Assembly (NCBI GenBank): GCA_004293365.1
Contig: RDYN01000073.1
Span: forward strand, 1-52,543
Source: Oscillatoriales cyanobacterium
GTDB taxonomy: Bacteria; Cyanobacteriota; Cyanobacteriia; Cyanobacteriales; Microcoleaceae
Length of the DNA stretch: 52,543 bases
Direction: 5' to 3'
The position numbers were made by a program, and so were the translations under genes. A model generated the notes under the pieces. That model did not search any database and was not told the origin of the DNA. It was given only the letters and a program-made list of their open reading frames with translations. Positions 6,802 to 15,271 of the stretch are shown in pieces. Each line of letters begins with the position of its first letter. Within the stretch, counting starts at the first letter, position 1.

Positions 6802-8709
6802 ATGCCAGTTACTATTCAAGCCTTACCCGCAGAAGTTATAGATTTAATTGCCGCAGGAGAAGTGATTGACTCGATCGCCGCTGCGGTACGAGAATTAGTA
6901 GAAAATTCTCTCGATGCAGGCGCAACTCGCATCGTTGTGTCTGTTTGGCCCGAACAATGGCGGGTGCAAGTTGCGGATAACGGTACGGGAATGGATCTGG
7001 AAAACTTGCAGCAGGCGGCTTCGCCTCACAGTACGAGCAAAATTACCACGGAAGCTGACCTTTACAAAATTGCTACTTTGGGATTTCGCGGTGAAGCTTT
7101 GCACAGTTTGGCTCAGTTAGGCTGTTTGGAGGTTTTGAGCAGGCCCAACGATTTGGGATTGGGAGATTTTTGGGAAAATCGAGAGTCTGGGGAAACCCCC
7201 CCCAGCCCCCCCTTGTTAAGGGGGGGAGTTGAGAAGTCATCGTTTAACAAGTCGGGAACCCAAAATGCTCGATCGGGCTGGCGGGTAGTTTACAACAACG
7301 CAGGCGTTGCTGTGGAGGTGGAAACAGCGGCAATTGCTCCGGGCACGGTGGTGACTGTGGCTAATTTGTTTGGCAATTGGCCTGTGCGCCGCACTTTTTT
7401 GTCGCCGGCGCAGCAAATGCGATCGATCCAATCAATCCTCCAGCAAATTGCAATTTGTCACCCCCACGTTAATTGGCAGTTGCGCCAAGCAAATGCGCCT
7501 TGTTTTTACATAACTTCGGCCAGCACAGCGGAACAAATTTTGCCTCAATTTGTGCGCGGCGTGCGATCGAGCGATTTACAATATTTAAAATTAGATTTGC
7601 CTGCGAGTCCTCAAAATCAGAAAGCTGCAAATTTTTTGGTAGAACCTCAACTTGTGGGAGCTACAAACAAGCACAATTATCAATTCCCTATGCCCAATTC
7701 CCGATGCCCAATTCCCAATTCTCAGTCTTTAGAGTTGGTAATTGGTTTGCCCGATCGCTGTCACCGCTCTCGGCCGGATTGGGTTAAGGTGGCAGTAAAC
7801 CGGCGGGTTGTGCGATCGCCCGAAATAGAGCAAACTATTCTCAGCGCCTTCGCCCGCACTTGTGGGCGCGATCGCTATCCCGTGTGTTTTGTTCACCTGC
7901 AACTCTCCCCCTCGGAAATCGACTGGAACCGCCACCCGGCTAAAGTGGAAATATATCTGCACGATCCGAGTTTTTGGCAAGCACAAGTTGGCGCTGCAAT
8001 CGATCGGGCTTTGCACCTGAATGATGAAGTTTTGCCAGATCCTCCAATTCCCGATCGCGTGGGACAGTTGCTGAAAGCATCGGAACAAAAAAGTGCTTAC
8101 AGCGTGGGGACTTCGGCTCGTAAGAGTGATGGCGGTGACGAACAGGCAACAGGTCGTAAAATAGGATTGATGGAATTGCGGGCGATCGCACAAGTTCACA
8201 ATACTTACATTGTTGCAGAACACTCTAGCGGAATGTGGTTGGTAGAACAGCACATCGCTCACGAGCGCGTTTTGTACGAACGCATCTGCGCTGATTGGCA
8301 ATTAAAATCTCTCGAAAAACCAGTAATTCTCAGTCAATTATCTGCCCTGCAAATTGAGAACTTGTCCCGCTTGGGTTTGGAAGTAGAAAGTTTTGGCGAA
8401 CAGCTATGGGCGGCGCGGGAAGTACCGGATTTATTGGTCGATCGAGATGACTGTGCGGATGCGCTTTTTGAACTCAGTAAAGTCGCAGATTTGCAAGCTG
8501 CTCAAGTTGCTACTGCTTGTCGCAGCGCTATTCGCAACGGTACTCCTCTCAATCTTTCGGAAATGCAAAATTTGTTGGATGAATGGCAGCAAACTCGCAA
8601 CCCGCGCACCTGTCCCCACGGCCGCCCGATCTATTTTGCTTTGGAAGAATCGACTTTGGCTCGCATTTTTCGCCGCAGTTGGGTGATTGGGAAAAGTCAC
8701 GGGATTTGA
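6802..8709 (+). CDS. mutL: DNA mismatch repair protein MutL with two repeat-derived insertions
   Basis: 635 residues. The N-terminal GHKL ATPase has ENSLDAGATRI, VADNGTGMD and TLGFRGEALHSLAQL. The C-terminal part keeps an endonuclease-type motif (VEQHIAHERVLYE, near the canonical DQHAxxExxxxE), ACRSAIRNG, CPHGRPIYF and RIFRRS. This suggests a nicking MutL, as in bacteria lacking MutH. Two segments look foreign: residues about 130-150, from a CCCCCCCAGCCCCCCCTTGT type palindrome, and about 292-308 (QFPMPNSRCPIPNSQ), from heptamer repeats. Both lie in variable loops between conserved motifs and are in frame, so the protein may still work. It acts with MutS after replication. Confidence 0.92.
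   Translation: MPVTIQALPAEVIDLIAAGEVIDSIAAAVRELVENSLDAGATRIVVSVWPEQWRVQVADNGTGMDLENLQQAASPHSTSKITTEADLYKIATLGFRGEALHSLAQLGCLEVLSRPNDLGLGDFWENRESGETPPSPPLLRGGVEKSSFNKSGTQNARSGWRVVYNNAGVAVEVETAAIAPGTVVTVANLFGNWPVRRTFLSPAQQMRSIQSILQQIAICHPHVNWQLRQANAPCFYITSASTAEQILPQFVRGVRSSDLQYLKLDLPASPQNQKAANFLVEPQLVGATNKHNYQFPMPNSRCPIPNSQSLELVIGLPDRCHRSRPDWVKVAVNRRVVRSPEIEQTILSAFARTCGRDRYPVCFVHLQLSPSEIDWNRHPAKVEIYLHDPSFWQAQVGAAIDRALHLNDEVLPDPPIPDRVGQLLKASEQKSAYSVGTSARKSDGGDEQATGRKIGLMELRAIAQVHNTYIVAEHSSGMWLVEQHIAHERVLYERICADWQLKSLEKPVILSQLSALQIENLSRLGLEVESFGEQLWAAREVPDLLVDRDDCADALFELSKVADLQAAQVATACRSAIRNGTPLNLSEMQNLLDEWQQTRNPRTCPHGRPIYFALEESTLARIFRRSWVIGKSHGI
7189..7240. repeat. C-rich/G-rich palindrome inside mutL
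   Basis: CCCCCCCAGCCCCCCC faces AAGGGGGGG across a short TTGTT loop. The same repeat type recurs outside genes at 47020-47150. It is in frame and encodes TPPSPPLLRGG. Confidence 0.8.
7676..7724. repeat. Heptamer-type repeat inside mutL
   Basis: About seven units of the CCCAATT/CCCGATG/CCCTATG type, in frame, encode QFPMPNSRCPIPNSQ. The peptide is nearly the same as the insertion in the KAS gene. Confidence 0.85.
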
Positions 8710-8769
8710 AAGTTATAAATTAACTACAAAATTAAACTGTAGAGAACAATAAAAAAGAAAGTTGATTTT

Positions 8770-9140
8770 TTATAAGAGGTTTGTAGTGAGGAATTCTGTC
8801 CTTCATAAATGCGGAGGGTGCATCTCAATGCAAGCGAATATATGCGTAGGGGCGAAGCATGACCGCAGAAAATAGGAGATGATAACTAATAACTTATATG
8901 CGGTCATGCTTCGCCCTCTTCCAAAGTGAGATGCACCCAATGCGGACTAAAGTCCTCACTACGAACCTGAAAGTTCAATTTTTTATAATAGGTTTGATCC
9001 TTCGGACTTCAGTCCTTCATGAATGCGGACTAAAGTCCTCACTACGAACCTGAAAGTTGATTTTTTATAAGAGGTTTGTAGTGAGGACTTCAGTCCTTCA
9101 TGAATGCGGACTAAAGTCCTCACTACGAACTTGCCACAGG
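8770..9140. repeat. Array of TAGTGAGGACT...AGTCCTCACTA hairpin repeats
   Basis: Several copies of GTTTGTAGTGAGGACTTCAG, TCCTTCATGAATGCGGACTA and AAGTCCTCACTACGAACCT lie between mutL and the SirB1-like gene. The first copy is split by MITE C. The same family appears at 39641-40142 and 52447-52543. The arms pair into long imperfect hairpins. No gene is present in 8710-9286. Confidence 0.85.
8808..8946. mobile_element. MITE copy C, perfect 12-bp TIRs and 8-bp target duplication
   Basis: The element spans 8816-8938 (123 bp). It starts GGGTGCATCTCA and ends TGAGATGCACCC, a perfect 12-bp inverted repeat. AATGCGGA flanks it at 8808-8815 and 8939-8946. Inside, GGGCGAAGCATGACCGCA (8850-8867) pairs perfectly with 8899-8916 to make an 18-bp-arm hairpin. 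The interior is unrelated to copies A and B, but the ends differ from theirs by one base. It is inserted in a dispersed hairpin repeat. Confidence 0.88.
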
Positions 9141-9286
9141 CTTGCTGGCCTGTTTCACAGTAAAAAAATTCTGGCTTAAAATAAAAATGCCTTTTTTTCA
9201 ATAAAAAAAGTCTCTTGTGGAACAGGTATCTTGCCTATTCAGAATATTCGGATAAAATGTTAATTAAAATCACATCAATTATAAAT

Positions 9287-10111
9287 ATGGATTTGACGAT
9301 CGCCCGACAACTCTTTTATCAAGAAATTAGTCAGCCAGACGCTGGGATCGACCTAGCGAAAGCTGCGCTGTACATGGCTTTGGAAGAATATCCGAATTTT
9401 GAGCCTCTGGATTATCTCAATGCACTTGATGCGATCGCCGATCGAGTGCGTTTGCGCCTCCCGTCACAGAATTATCCGCTGCGGATCATTCAAACTATTA
9501 ACCGCTATTTGTATGACGATTTGGAATTTTCCGGCAATAATGCTGATTATTACGACCCCCGCAATAGCTTTTTGAATCAAGTGATCGATCGCCGCACTGG
9601 GATTCCCATCTCTTTGTCTTTGGTTTATTTGGAGGTTGCTAAGCGGATTGATTTTCCGATGGTGGGGATTGGAATGCCGGGACATTTTTTAATTAGGCCG
9701 AATTTTGAGGATGCTGGGATTTTTGTGGATGCGTTTAACGGCGGCGAGATATTATTTCCAGAAGATTGTCAAGGGAGGCTTTCTCAAATTTACGGTCAAC
9801 CTATGGAGTTGCAGCCGGCTTTTCTCGCCCCGGTAAGTCCGCGGCAGTTGTTGGGGCGAATGCTGGGAAATCTGAAGGCGATTTACTTCCAGCAGGGTGA
9901 TGCTGTGAGGTTTATGGGGGCGATCGATCGGATTTTGCTGCTGTTTCCTGATGCACTCTTGGAAAGGCGCGATCGCGGAATTCTCTACCATCAACAGGGC
10001 CGCTTGGCCGAGGCGCGTCAGGATTTGGAAATCTACCTGAGAAATGCTCCGAATGCTGAGGATGCTCCTAGAATTCGCCTGTTGCTCGAAAGGCTCGATC
10101 GGGATATCTGA
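9287..10111 (+). CDS. SirB1-family protein (transglutaminase-like fold plus TPR)
   Basis: 274 residues from the ATG at 9287 (MDLTIARQLF). An in-frame upstream start at 9215 would add 24 residues unlike the family. The conserved core DRRTGIPISLSLVYLEVAKRI, followed by GMPGHFLIR and FVDAFNGGEIL, is the SirB1/transglutaminase-like region. The C-terminal part contains a tetratricopeptide-like helix pair (RDRGILYHQQGRLAEARQDLE). The family is widespread beside core genes and its biochemical role is not settled; I infer none. The region upstream is repeat-rich, with no clear promoter. Confidence 0.85.
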   Translation: MDLTIARQLFYQEISQPDAGIDLAKAALYMALEEYPNFEPLDYLNALDAIADRVRLRLPSQNYPLRIIQTINRYLYDDLEFSGNNADYYDPRNSFLNQVIDRRTGIPISLSLVYLEVAKRIDFPMVGIGMPGHFLIRPNFEDAGIFVDAFNGGEILFPEDCQGRLSQIYGQPMELQPAFLAPVSPRQLLGRMLGNLKAIYFQQGDAVRFMGAIDRILLLFPDALLERRDRGILYHQQGRLAEARQDLEIYLRNAPNAEDAPRIRLLLERLDRDI

Positions 10112-10261
10112 ACTTAAATTTGCGATCGATCGCACAACATCGCAGGTGAAACCGACAATCTATATACTGGTGCGCGACGACCAAATCTCGCTTTTATAAG
10201 TTTTGCAAAGGTATATAAAATTGTCAAAAGTCCGAGGGTAACATATAAATTATCAATCAAC

Positions 10262-10306
10262 ACCTATCTTTTGATAGGTTAAATTGGTTTGACATGACTG
10301 TATAAT
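10262..10306 (+). promoter_or_regulatory. Candidate promoter and small inverted repeat upstream of the DUF1400 gene
   Basis: A perfect TATAAT lies at 10301-10306, about 100 nt before the ATG. A perfect TTGACA lies at 10289-10294, but only 6 nt away, so the two cannot form a standard sigma-70 pair. A weaker GTTAAA is at 17 nt. ACCTATC (10262-10268) pairs with GATAGGT (10273-10279), a possible operator. Confidence 0.35.
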
Positions 10307-10405
10307 ACCTAGGTCATTTACGGAACTCCTGAGTCCACCTTCCCGACTGATAGCTGCGAATGCGATCGATAGAAACAGTATTTTGACGTAAAGAGGCGCA
10401 AACTC

Positions 10406-11083
10406 ATGAACTTTAAGTTTCAACAAGGTTATCTCAACGCAATGCAACAGCAGTCAGCCCATTTAGCCAAAAAAATGTCAAAGCGTTTATCGTTAGGTTT
10501 GGCACTTTTGGTGGGAACAAGTGCAGTATTGCTGAGCAGTGGCAAAGCCTTTGCATTAGACAATGTTACCGTAAAATACGGTGCTGTTGACGTAACTTTA
10601 CCGATGAGCGACTTGCAAAGCTTTGCACAAACCGGCAAACCATCAGCTCAACTGCAAAGCGTTTTGAGTCTTGCGAAACAAACTCCCGAATCGGTGCGCG
10701 AAATATTAACGCGAGAAGTGGCTTTAGATCCCCAAATAGTATCGCGGCTGGCAAATACTTATTTTGGGGAAATTGTTTTCAAACAATTGGGCGAGGTTGC
10801 TTATACGCCAGCAACAAAGGCACAAAGCGCGCCGGCACTGCGCGATGCTTTAGTCGCCGCTTCCAAAGATGGCAAAATATCGCTGATGGAAGTGATGCAA
10901 AATTACGCTCCCCCGGCTTTAGAAGTTGACGGCAATCAAGCGATGGCTATCTACCAGCGAGTGATGAAAGATATGCAAGATTTGCAAGCTATGTATCAGA
11001 ATTCCCCGGGTTTGCAAAGTACGGCGGGTCAAGCCAGACAAATGATTTGTCAGCCCAACTCATCATCGGGGGCTGGGAAGTAA
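10406..11083 (+). CDS. Secreted DUF1400 (alpha/beta-hydrolase-associated) protein
   Basis: 225 residues with a long signal peptide: a basic n-region, then LSLGLALLVGTSAVLLSSG and a probable cut after AFA (about residue 50). The mature part VTVKYGAVDVTLPMSDLQSFAQTGK matches DUF1400, which in many cyanobacteria is joined to an alpha/beta hydrolase. Here the DUF1400 part stands alone, with no catalytic GxSxG domain. An AGAGG ribosome site lies about 10 nt before the ATG. The exact function is unknown; a periplasmic or thylakoid-lumen location is inferred from the signal. Confidence 0.8.
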   Translation: MNFKFQQGYLNAMQQQSAHLAKKMSKRLSLGLALLVGTSAVLLSSGKAFALDNVTVKYGAVDVTLPMSDLQSFAQTGKPSAQLQSVLSLAKQTPESVREILTREVALDPQIVSRLANTYFGEIVFKQLGEVAYTPATKAQSAPALRDALVAASKDGKISLMEVMQNYAPPALEVDGNQAMAIYQRVMKDMQDLQAMYQNSPGLQSTAGQARQMICQPNSSSGAGK

Positions 11084-11093
11084 ATCATTTTGC

Positions 11094-11475
11094 TCTTAAT
11101 TGGGAATTGGGAATTGGGCCTAGGGCCTAGGGCCTAGGGCCTAGGGCCTAGGGAATTGGGAATTGGGAATTGGGCCTAGGGCCTAGGGCCTAGGGCCTAG
11201 GGGATTGGCCTTCCCAGGGCATAGGGAATTGGTGCTTTCTTTTCCTATTATCTGTTACTTTTCAGCGATTACCGATTACCGATTCCCAATTCCCAATTCC
11301 CAATTCCCAATTACCGATTACCGATTACCGATTACCAATTCCCCATTACCAATTACTGATTACCGATTACCGATTACCAATTACCCAATTACCCAATTAC
11401 CCAATTACCCAATTACCCATGCCCCATGCCCCATGCCCCATGCCCCATTCCCCATGCCCCATTACACCTTACCAA
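11094..11475. repeat. Mosaic of heptanucleotide tandem repeats
   Basis: Successive blocks of seven-base units: GGGAATT, GGGCCTA (runs of five and four), ATTACCG/ACCGATT, CCCAATT, ACCCAATT and GCCCCAT. No gene is present. The last few bases enter the 3' end of the SRPBCC gene on the other strand. These match the short tandemly repeated repetitive sequences known from filamentous cyanobacteria, and are the source type for the in-frame insertions at 4256-4455 and 7676-7724. Confidence 0.9.
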
Positions 11476-11926
11476 TTTCTTGAGATAATTGCTCGGCTAC
11501 CCGTTTGAGCCGCCGGAGTTGGCTTTTCATATCTTTTTGCGTCCAAGGGGCTGCAAAGCGATTGAATCCAAATCTAATTAAAGGATTGGGAATTTGAAAT
11601 TCAAAGCGGTTAATCAAGAGTGTCCCTTGGATTTGGGGCTGGCATTCCCAGCGATCGCATCCTTTGAAATATCCGTCGAACCCCCATACAATTAAACCCG
11701 GTTGTCGCTCCAACACAACACTCTCTAAAGTGGGTTGCAAAACGGGAATTTTTATGATAAATAAGCTGCGACTTCCTACAGCAGTATCCCATTCGCCCTT
11801 GGGATCGCAGCGCAGCAAGGGATTGAGCCATTTGTGCATTAAAGTGCGATCGACTATACAGCGCTCCACCAAGGTAGCAGCAGCGCGAATTTCAATGGAT
11901 TGCTCGAAAACTTGACGAATTGACAT
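11462..11926 (-). CDS. SRPBCC (START/Bet v1-like) family protein
   Basis: 154 residues from the ATG at 11926 (MSIRQVFEQ). An in-frame TTG five codons upstream is less likely. The sequence begins with beta-strand/helix FEQSIEIRAAATLVERCIVD, followed by LMHKWLNPLLRCDP and a Trp-rich middle (LIVWGFDGYFKGCDRWECQP). It ends in a long amphipathic helix (MKSQLRRLKRVAEQLSQEI), as in cyanobacterial SRPBCC proteins with a hydrophobic ligand pocket. The ligand is unknown. The 3' end abuts the heptamer repeat block. Confidence 0.75.
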   Translation of the reverse strand: MSIRQVFEQSIEIRAAATLVERCIVDRTLMHKWLNPLLRCDPKGEWDTAVGSRSLFIIKIPVLQPTLESVVLERQPGLIVWGFDGYFKGCDRWECQPQIQGTLLINRFEFQIPNPLIRFGFNRFAAPWTQKDMKSQLRRLKRVAEQLSQEIGKV

Positions 11927-12099
11927 GGAAACCTGCAACAAGGAGGGTATTACAAGACTTTGCTTACTTTAGAGTTATTTACTTAGTTGTAGCGTCAATT
12001 TCTCCAGAAAGTAAAAGATTGACACACCCCTAAATACAGTGTATCATCGGAAAATAACAGTATATATAGCCTTTCGAGCAAAAAAATTCGCGGACGACT

Positions 12100-12124
12100 G
12101 GGCCTAGGGCCTAGGGCCTAGGGC
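12100..12124. repeat. GGGCCTA heptamer repeats
   Basis: Three and a half tandem GGGCCTA units, the same unit as at 11118-11200, lie just upstream of the second tnpB. Confidence 0.85.
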
Positions 12125-12160
12125 ATACCTCACTTTTTTGATAACCGCTATATACCGATT

Positions 12161-13386
12161 ATGCAGTTAGTCGAAAGGCACATCATCAAACCAAATCATA
12201 GGTTTTATCGAGAAGCCGATCGACTGTCATGGCATTGCAAAAATCTTTACAACTCGGCTAACTACACATACCGTCAAAACTTTTTCGCCAACAAACAAAC
12301 AAACAAACAAACGCTCTGGCTGTTTATCGCGCGCTCAAAACCTGTTCAGATTGCAAAGCACTGCCCGCAAAAGTAGCACAAAGCACCCTCGGCTTAGTCC
12401 TCAAAGCATGGACTAGCTATCATCTGGCGGTGCGAAACTATCAGGAAGACGCAACTAAATTTAAAGCCGCACCCAAAATCCCTTATTATCAAGGTTCAAG
12501 AGAGCGAAAAAGAGCAGGCGGGCGCTATGTAGCGGTATTTAATTGTCAAGCTGTCAGCAAAAGAGCCTTAAAAAAAGGATATGCTCGTTACTCAGAGACT
12601 AATATTTGGTTGCTCTCAAAAGTCACCTCGATTCAGGAAATCCGGATTGTTCCCAAGGTGGGTGGTTATATTGTCGAGGTCGTTTATGAAAAGTTAGAAC
12701 AGCCTTTACAAGTTAATCAGAGAGTAGCTGCCATAGATTTAGGATTAAACAATCTGGCAACATTAACTTACAATGTTGCTGGGTTAGTAGCGAGAATCTA
12801 CGGCGGAGGGGCCCTCAAGTCAACCAACCAATACTGCAATCAAGTTTCATCGACATTAAAATCATTGTTGCCGATCGCGCAAAAAAACAGTAAAAAACTT
12901 GTCAAATTGTGGCACAAGCGTAACTGTAAAGTGGATTACTACCTCCACACAACGAGTTCTGCAATGATCGAGGAACTCGTCAATCATCAAATTGGCTTGC
13001 TGGTTGTAGGCTGGAACCAGGATTTTAAAGATGGGATTAATCGTGGCAAGGTTAACTATCAAAATTTTGCCTGCATTCCCGATCGCCGGTTCGTGCAAAT
13101 GTTGCAGTACAAAGGACAACTGGCCCGGATTAACGTTGTGTTAGTAGAGGAGAGTTACACATCGATCTGTTCTGCCTTGGATTTGGAACCAATTGAACAA
13201 AAATCAGAGTACATTGGCGGTAGAGTAAAAATGGGATTGTTCAGAACCAAAACTGGACAACTAATCAATGCCGATGTCAACGGTTGTTTGAATATTGGCC
13301 CAAAAGCAGTCGGAGATGGGTTGGTCCCAAATTCGATAGAGGGTTTTGTAGTTAACCCAGTACGGTTAAAAGCGTACAAACATTAA
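12161..13386 (+). pseudogene. tnpB: TnpB (IS200/IS605-associated type), frameshifted at a tetranucleotide repeat
   Basis: The N-terminal part (12161 on) reads MQLVERHIIKPNHRFYREAD and CKNLYNSANYTYRQNFF. It leaves frame inside five AAAC units (12290-12312). The downstream frame resumes with ALAVYRALKTCSDCKALPAK and continues to 13386. Catalytic residues remain: RuvC-I Asp in AAIDLGLNN, RuvC-II Glu in LVEESYTSICSALDLEP, RuvC-III Asp in INADVNGCLNI. Only one zinc-ribbon-like Cys is seen. Gaining one AAAC unit or losing two would restore the frame. No tnpA is adjacent, so this is an orphan tnpB; element ends were not found. The guide RNA of such elements usually overlaps the tnpB 3' end. Confidence 0.85.
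12290..12312 (+). repeat. (AAAC)5 microsatellite in tnpB
   Basis: AAC followed by five AAAC units, exactly where the tnpB frame is lost. A 4-bp unit changes frame with each slip. Confidence 0.9.
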
Positions 13387-13471
13387 ATTTAGGCGAGGTC
13401 TAGATTTGGTGGAACTATTCTTAAAGTTTCGTCTTCTCCATGTCAAAATCTGACGTTAACCTGAGAAAAAA

Positions 13472-15169
13472 ATGAATGAAACTTGGCAAGAAATAACTCA
13501 ACCGATATCGGGCCGGGTGGCGGTTATGTCCGATGGCTTACGCCCCGCTACGCTACGCCTTTTGGCACAGACCCAGTCCGGGAATGCCCTGACAGATGCG
13601 GAACGCGGAATTAACAATTTCATTCAGGGCACAAACCTTGAAAATCTCGTCTGGGCGATCGGCATCCTGCTAATTGGCTCGATCGTATCAGCCCTAGTCT
13701 CATCTTTAGTCGGCGGATTGCTCAAGAAAACGACGATCGACAACCGGCTGGCTGCTTGGATTACCGGGCGCCCGGAAGGAGAAGGATCTCCGCAAGTGGA
13801 AAAAATTATTTCCGCAGCGGTATTCTGGATCATTTTTATCTTTTTCCTAGTTGCGTTTTTCAACCGACTGAATCTCACGGCTGTCTCGCAACCCCTGAAT
13901 ACATTTCTCAATCAAATTACCGGTTTCTTGCCGAAGTTAGCCGGCGGGTTAATTTGGTTGGGGATTGCTTGGGTGTTGGCGACAGTTGCCAAATTGGCCG
14001 TATCGCGGGCGATGCGGACTTTTGGCGTAGACGAGCGCTTGAATCAGGAGGTGGGCACTGCGCCCACTGAGCGCCCTTTGCTGCTGAGCGATACTGTGGC
14101 GAATGCGCTGTACTGGTTCATTTTTCTGCTGTTTTTGCCGCTGATTCTCGACTCACTGGAAATGCAGCAGGCTCTGCTGCCGGTGAATAATTTGCTGAAC
14201 CAAATTTTGGCGGCAATTCCGAAGATTCTGGAAGCTGTGCTGATTGGGTTTGTCGGCTGGCTGCTAGCTCAAGTGGTGCGGCGGATTGTCACGAATCTGC
14301 TGGCTGCTGGTGGGGCGGACAGTTTGGGCGCTCGGTTTGGCATTTCCCGGAGCTCGGGCGGACAATCGCTGTCGTGGATTATCGGCACAATTGTCTACGT
14401 GTTGATTTTGATTCCGACGGCGATCGCAGCTTTGAACGCTTTGGACATTCAGGCGATTTCCTTGCCGGCGATCGCGATGCTCAACACGATTCTGGTCGCG
14501 CTTCCCAACATTTTTACAGCAGCGATAATTCTCGCCGTTGCTTACATTTTGGGGCGCTGGATCGGCGATTTGGTGACGAATATCTTGACGGGAATTGGCT
14601 TTAACAATGTCTTTTCTTGGTTGGGAATGCAGCCGAAACAGCCGCTGCGACTACTACCACCGAGTTCGATCGATCCCGACGCAACGGTACTTCAGGAACC
14701 GGATGTTGCGGCACGCACGCCTTCGCAATTTGTCGGCATTGTGGTGCAGGTAGGCATCATGCTGTTTGCTGTGGTGGCGGCTACCGACGTGCTGAAGATT
14801 CCGGCCCTGACGGCGATTGTTAGCGGTATTGTGCTGGTTGCAGGTAGGGTTTTGTCTGGTTTGATCGTATTTGCGATCGGCTTGTATTTGGCGAATCTGG
14901 CGTTTAGTTTGATTGCTAGCTCTGGAACTCGCCAAGCGCGGCTGTTGGGCCAAACGGCTCGGATCGCGGTGATTGCTTTTGTTTCGGCCTTAGCGCTGCA
15001 ACAGATGGGCATTGGCAGCGATATTGTGAATTTGGCTTTCGGGCTGCTGCTGGGGGCGATCGCAGTTGGGATTGCTCTAGCTTTTGGTTTGGGCGGGCGC
15101 GAGATTGCGGCCGACGAACTGCGCGGATGGCTGGCGTCGTTTAAACAAGATAAGACGCCGCGTTTGTAA
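13472..15169 (+). CDS. Mechanosensitive-channel-like membrane protein with repeated TM-helix motifs
   Basis: 565 residues with about ten hydrophobic helices, arranged as repeats of a Gly-rich pair, for example LPKLAGGLIWLGIAWVLATV, IPKILEAVLIGFVGWLLAQV and LPNIFTAAIILAVAYILGRW. This is the conserved TM_helix repeat found in proteins annotated as small-conductance mechanosensitive channel relatives. The C-terminal FGLLLGAIAVGIALAFGLGG resembles the MscS pore helix and is followed by a short cytosolic tail, with no full MscS beta domain. Residues about 26-36 (SDGLRPATLRL) come from a GGCTTACGCCCCGCTACGCT repeat-like stretch. A strong terminator follows. Confidence 0.8.
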   Translation: MNETWQEITQPISGRVAVMSDGLRPATLRLLAQTQSGNALTDAERGINNFIQGTNLENLVWAIGILLIGSIVSALVSSLVGGLLKKTTIDNRLAAWITGRPEGEGSPQVEKIISAAVFWIIFIFFLVAFFNRLNLTAVSQPLNTFLNQITGFLPKLAGGLIWLGIAWVLATVAKLAVSRAMRTFGVDERLNQEVGTAPTERPLLLSDTVANALYWFIFLLFLPLILDSLEMQQALLPVNNLLNQILAAIPKILEAVLIGFVGWLLAQVVRRIVTNLLAAGGADSLGARFGISRSSGGQSLSWIIGTIVYVLILIPTAIAALNALDIQAISLPAIAMLNTILVALPNIFTAAIILAVAYILGRWIGDLVTNILTGIGFNNVFSWLGMQPKQPLRLLPPSSIDPDATVLQEPDVAARTPSQFVGIVVQVGIMLFAVVAATDVLKIPALTAIVSGIVLVAGRVLSGLIVFAIGLYLANLAFSLIASSGTRQARLLGQTARIAVIAFVSALALQQMGIGSDIVNLAFGLLLGAIAVGIALAFGLGGREIAADELRGWLASFKQDKTPRL

Positions 15170-15175
15170 GTCTAT

Positions 15176-15212
15176 AAAATGGCGTTTGTCAAGTACAAAC
15201 GCCATTTTTTTA
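15176..15212 (+). terminator. Rho-independent terminator
   Basis: AAAATGGCGTTTGT (15176-15189) pairs with ACAAACGCCATTTT (from 15195) across a 5-nt loop and runs into a T-tract, seven nt after the channel gene stop. The A-rich 5' arm makes it possibly bidirectional. Confidence 0.9.
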
Positions 15213-15271
15213 TGCTTAAATTTATCGAACCTGCTAAGATAAAATCAGCGAGAATTGAGGAGACTTAAACC

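Noticed and set aside
10289..10306. TTGACA next to TATAAT as a strong sigma-70 promoter
   Set aside because: The hexamers are only 6 nt apart, so they cannot work as one standard promoter; kept only as a weak candidate region.
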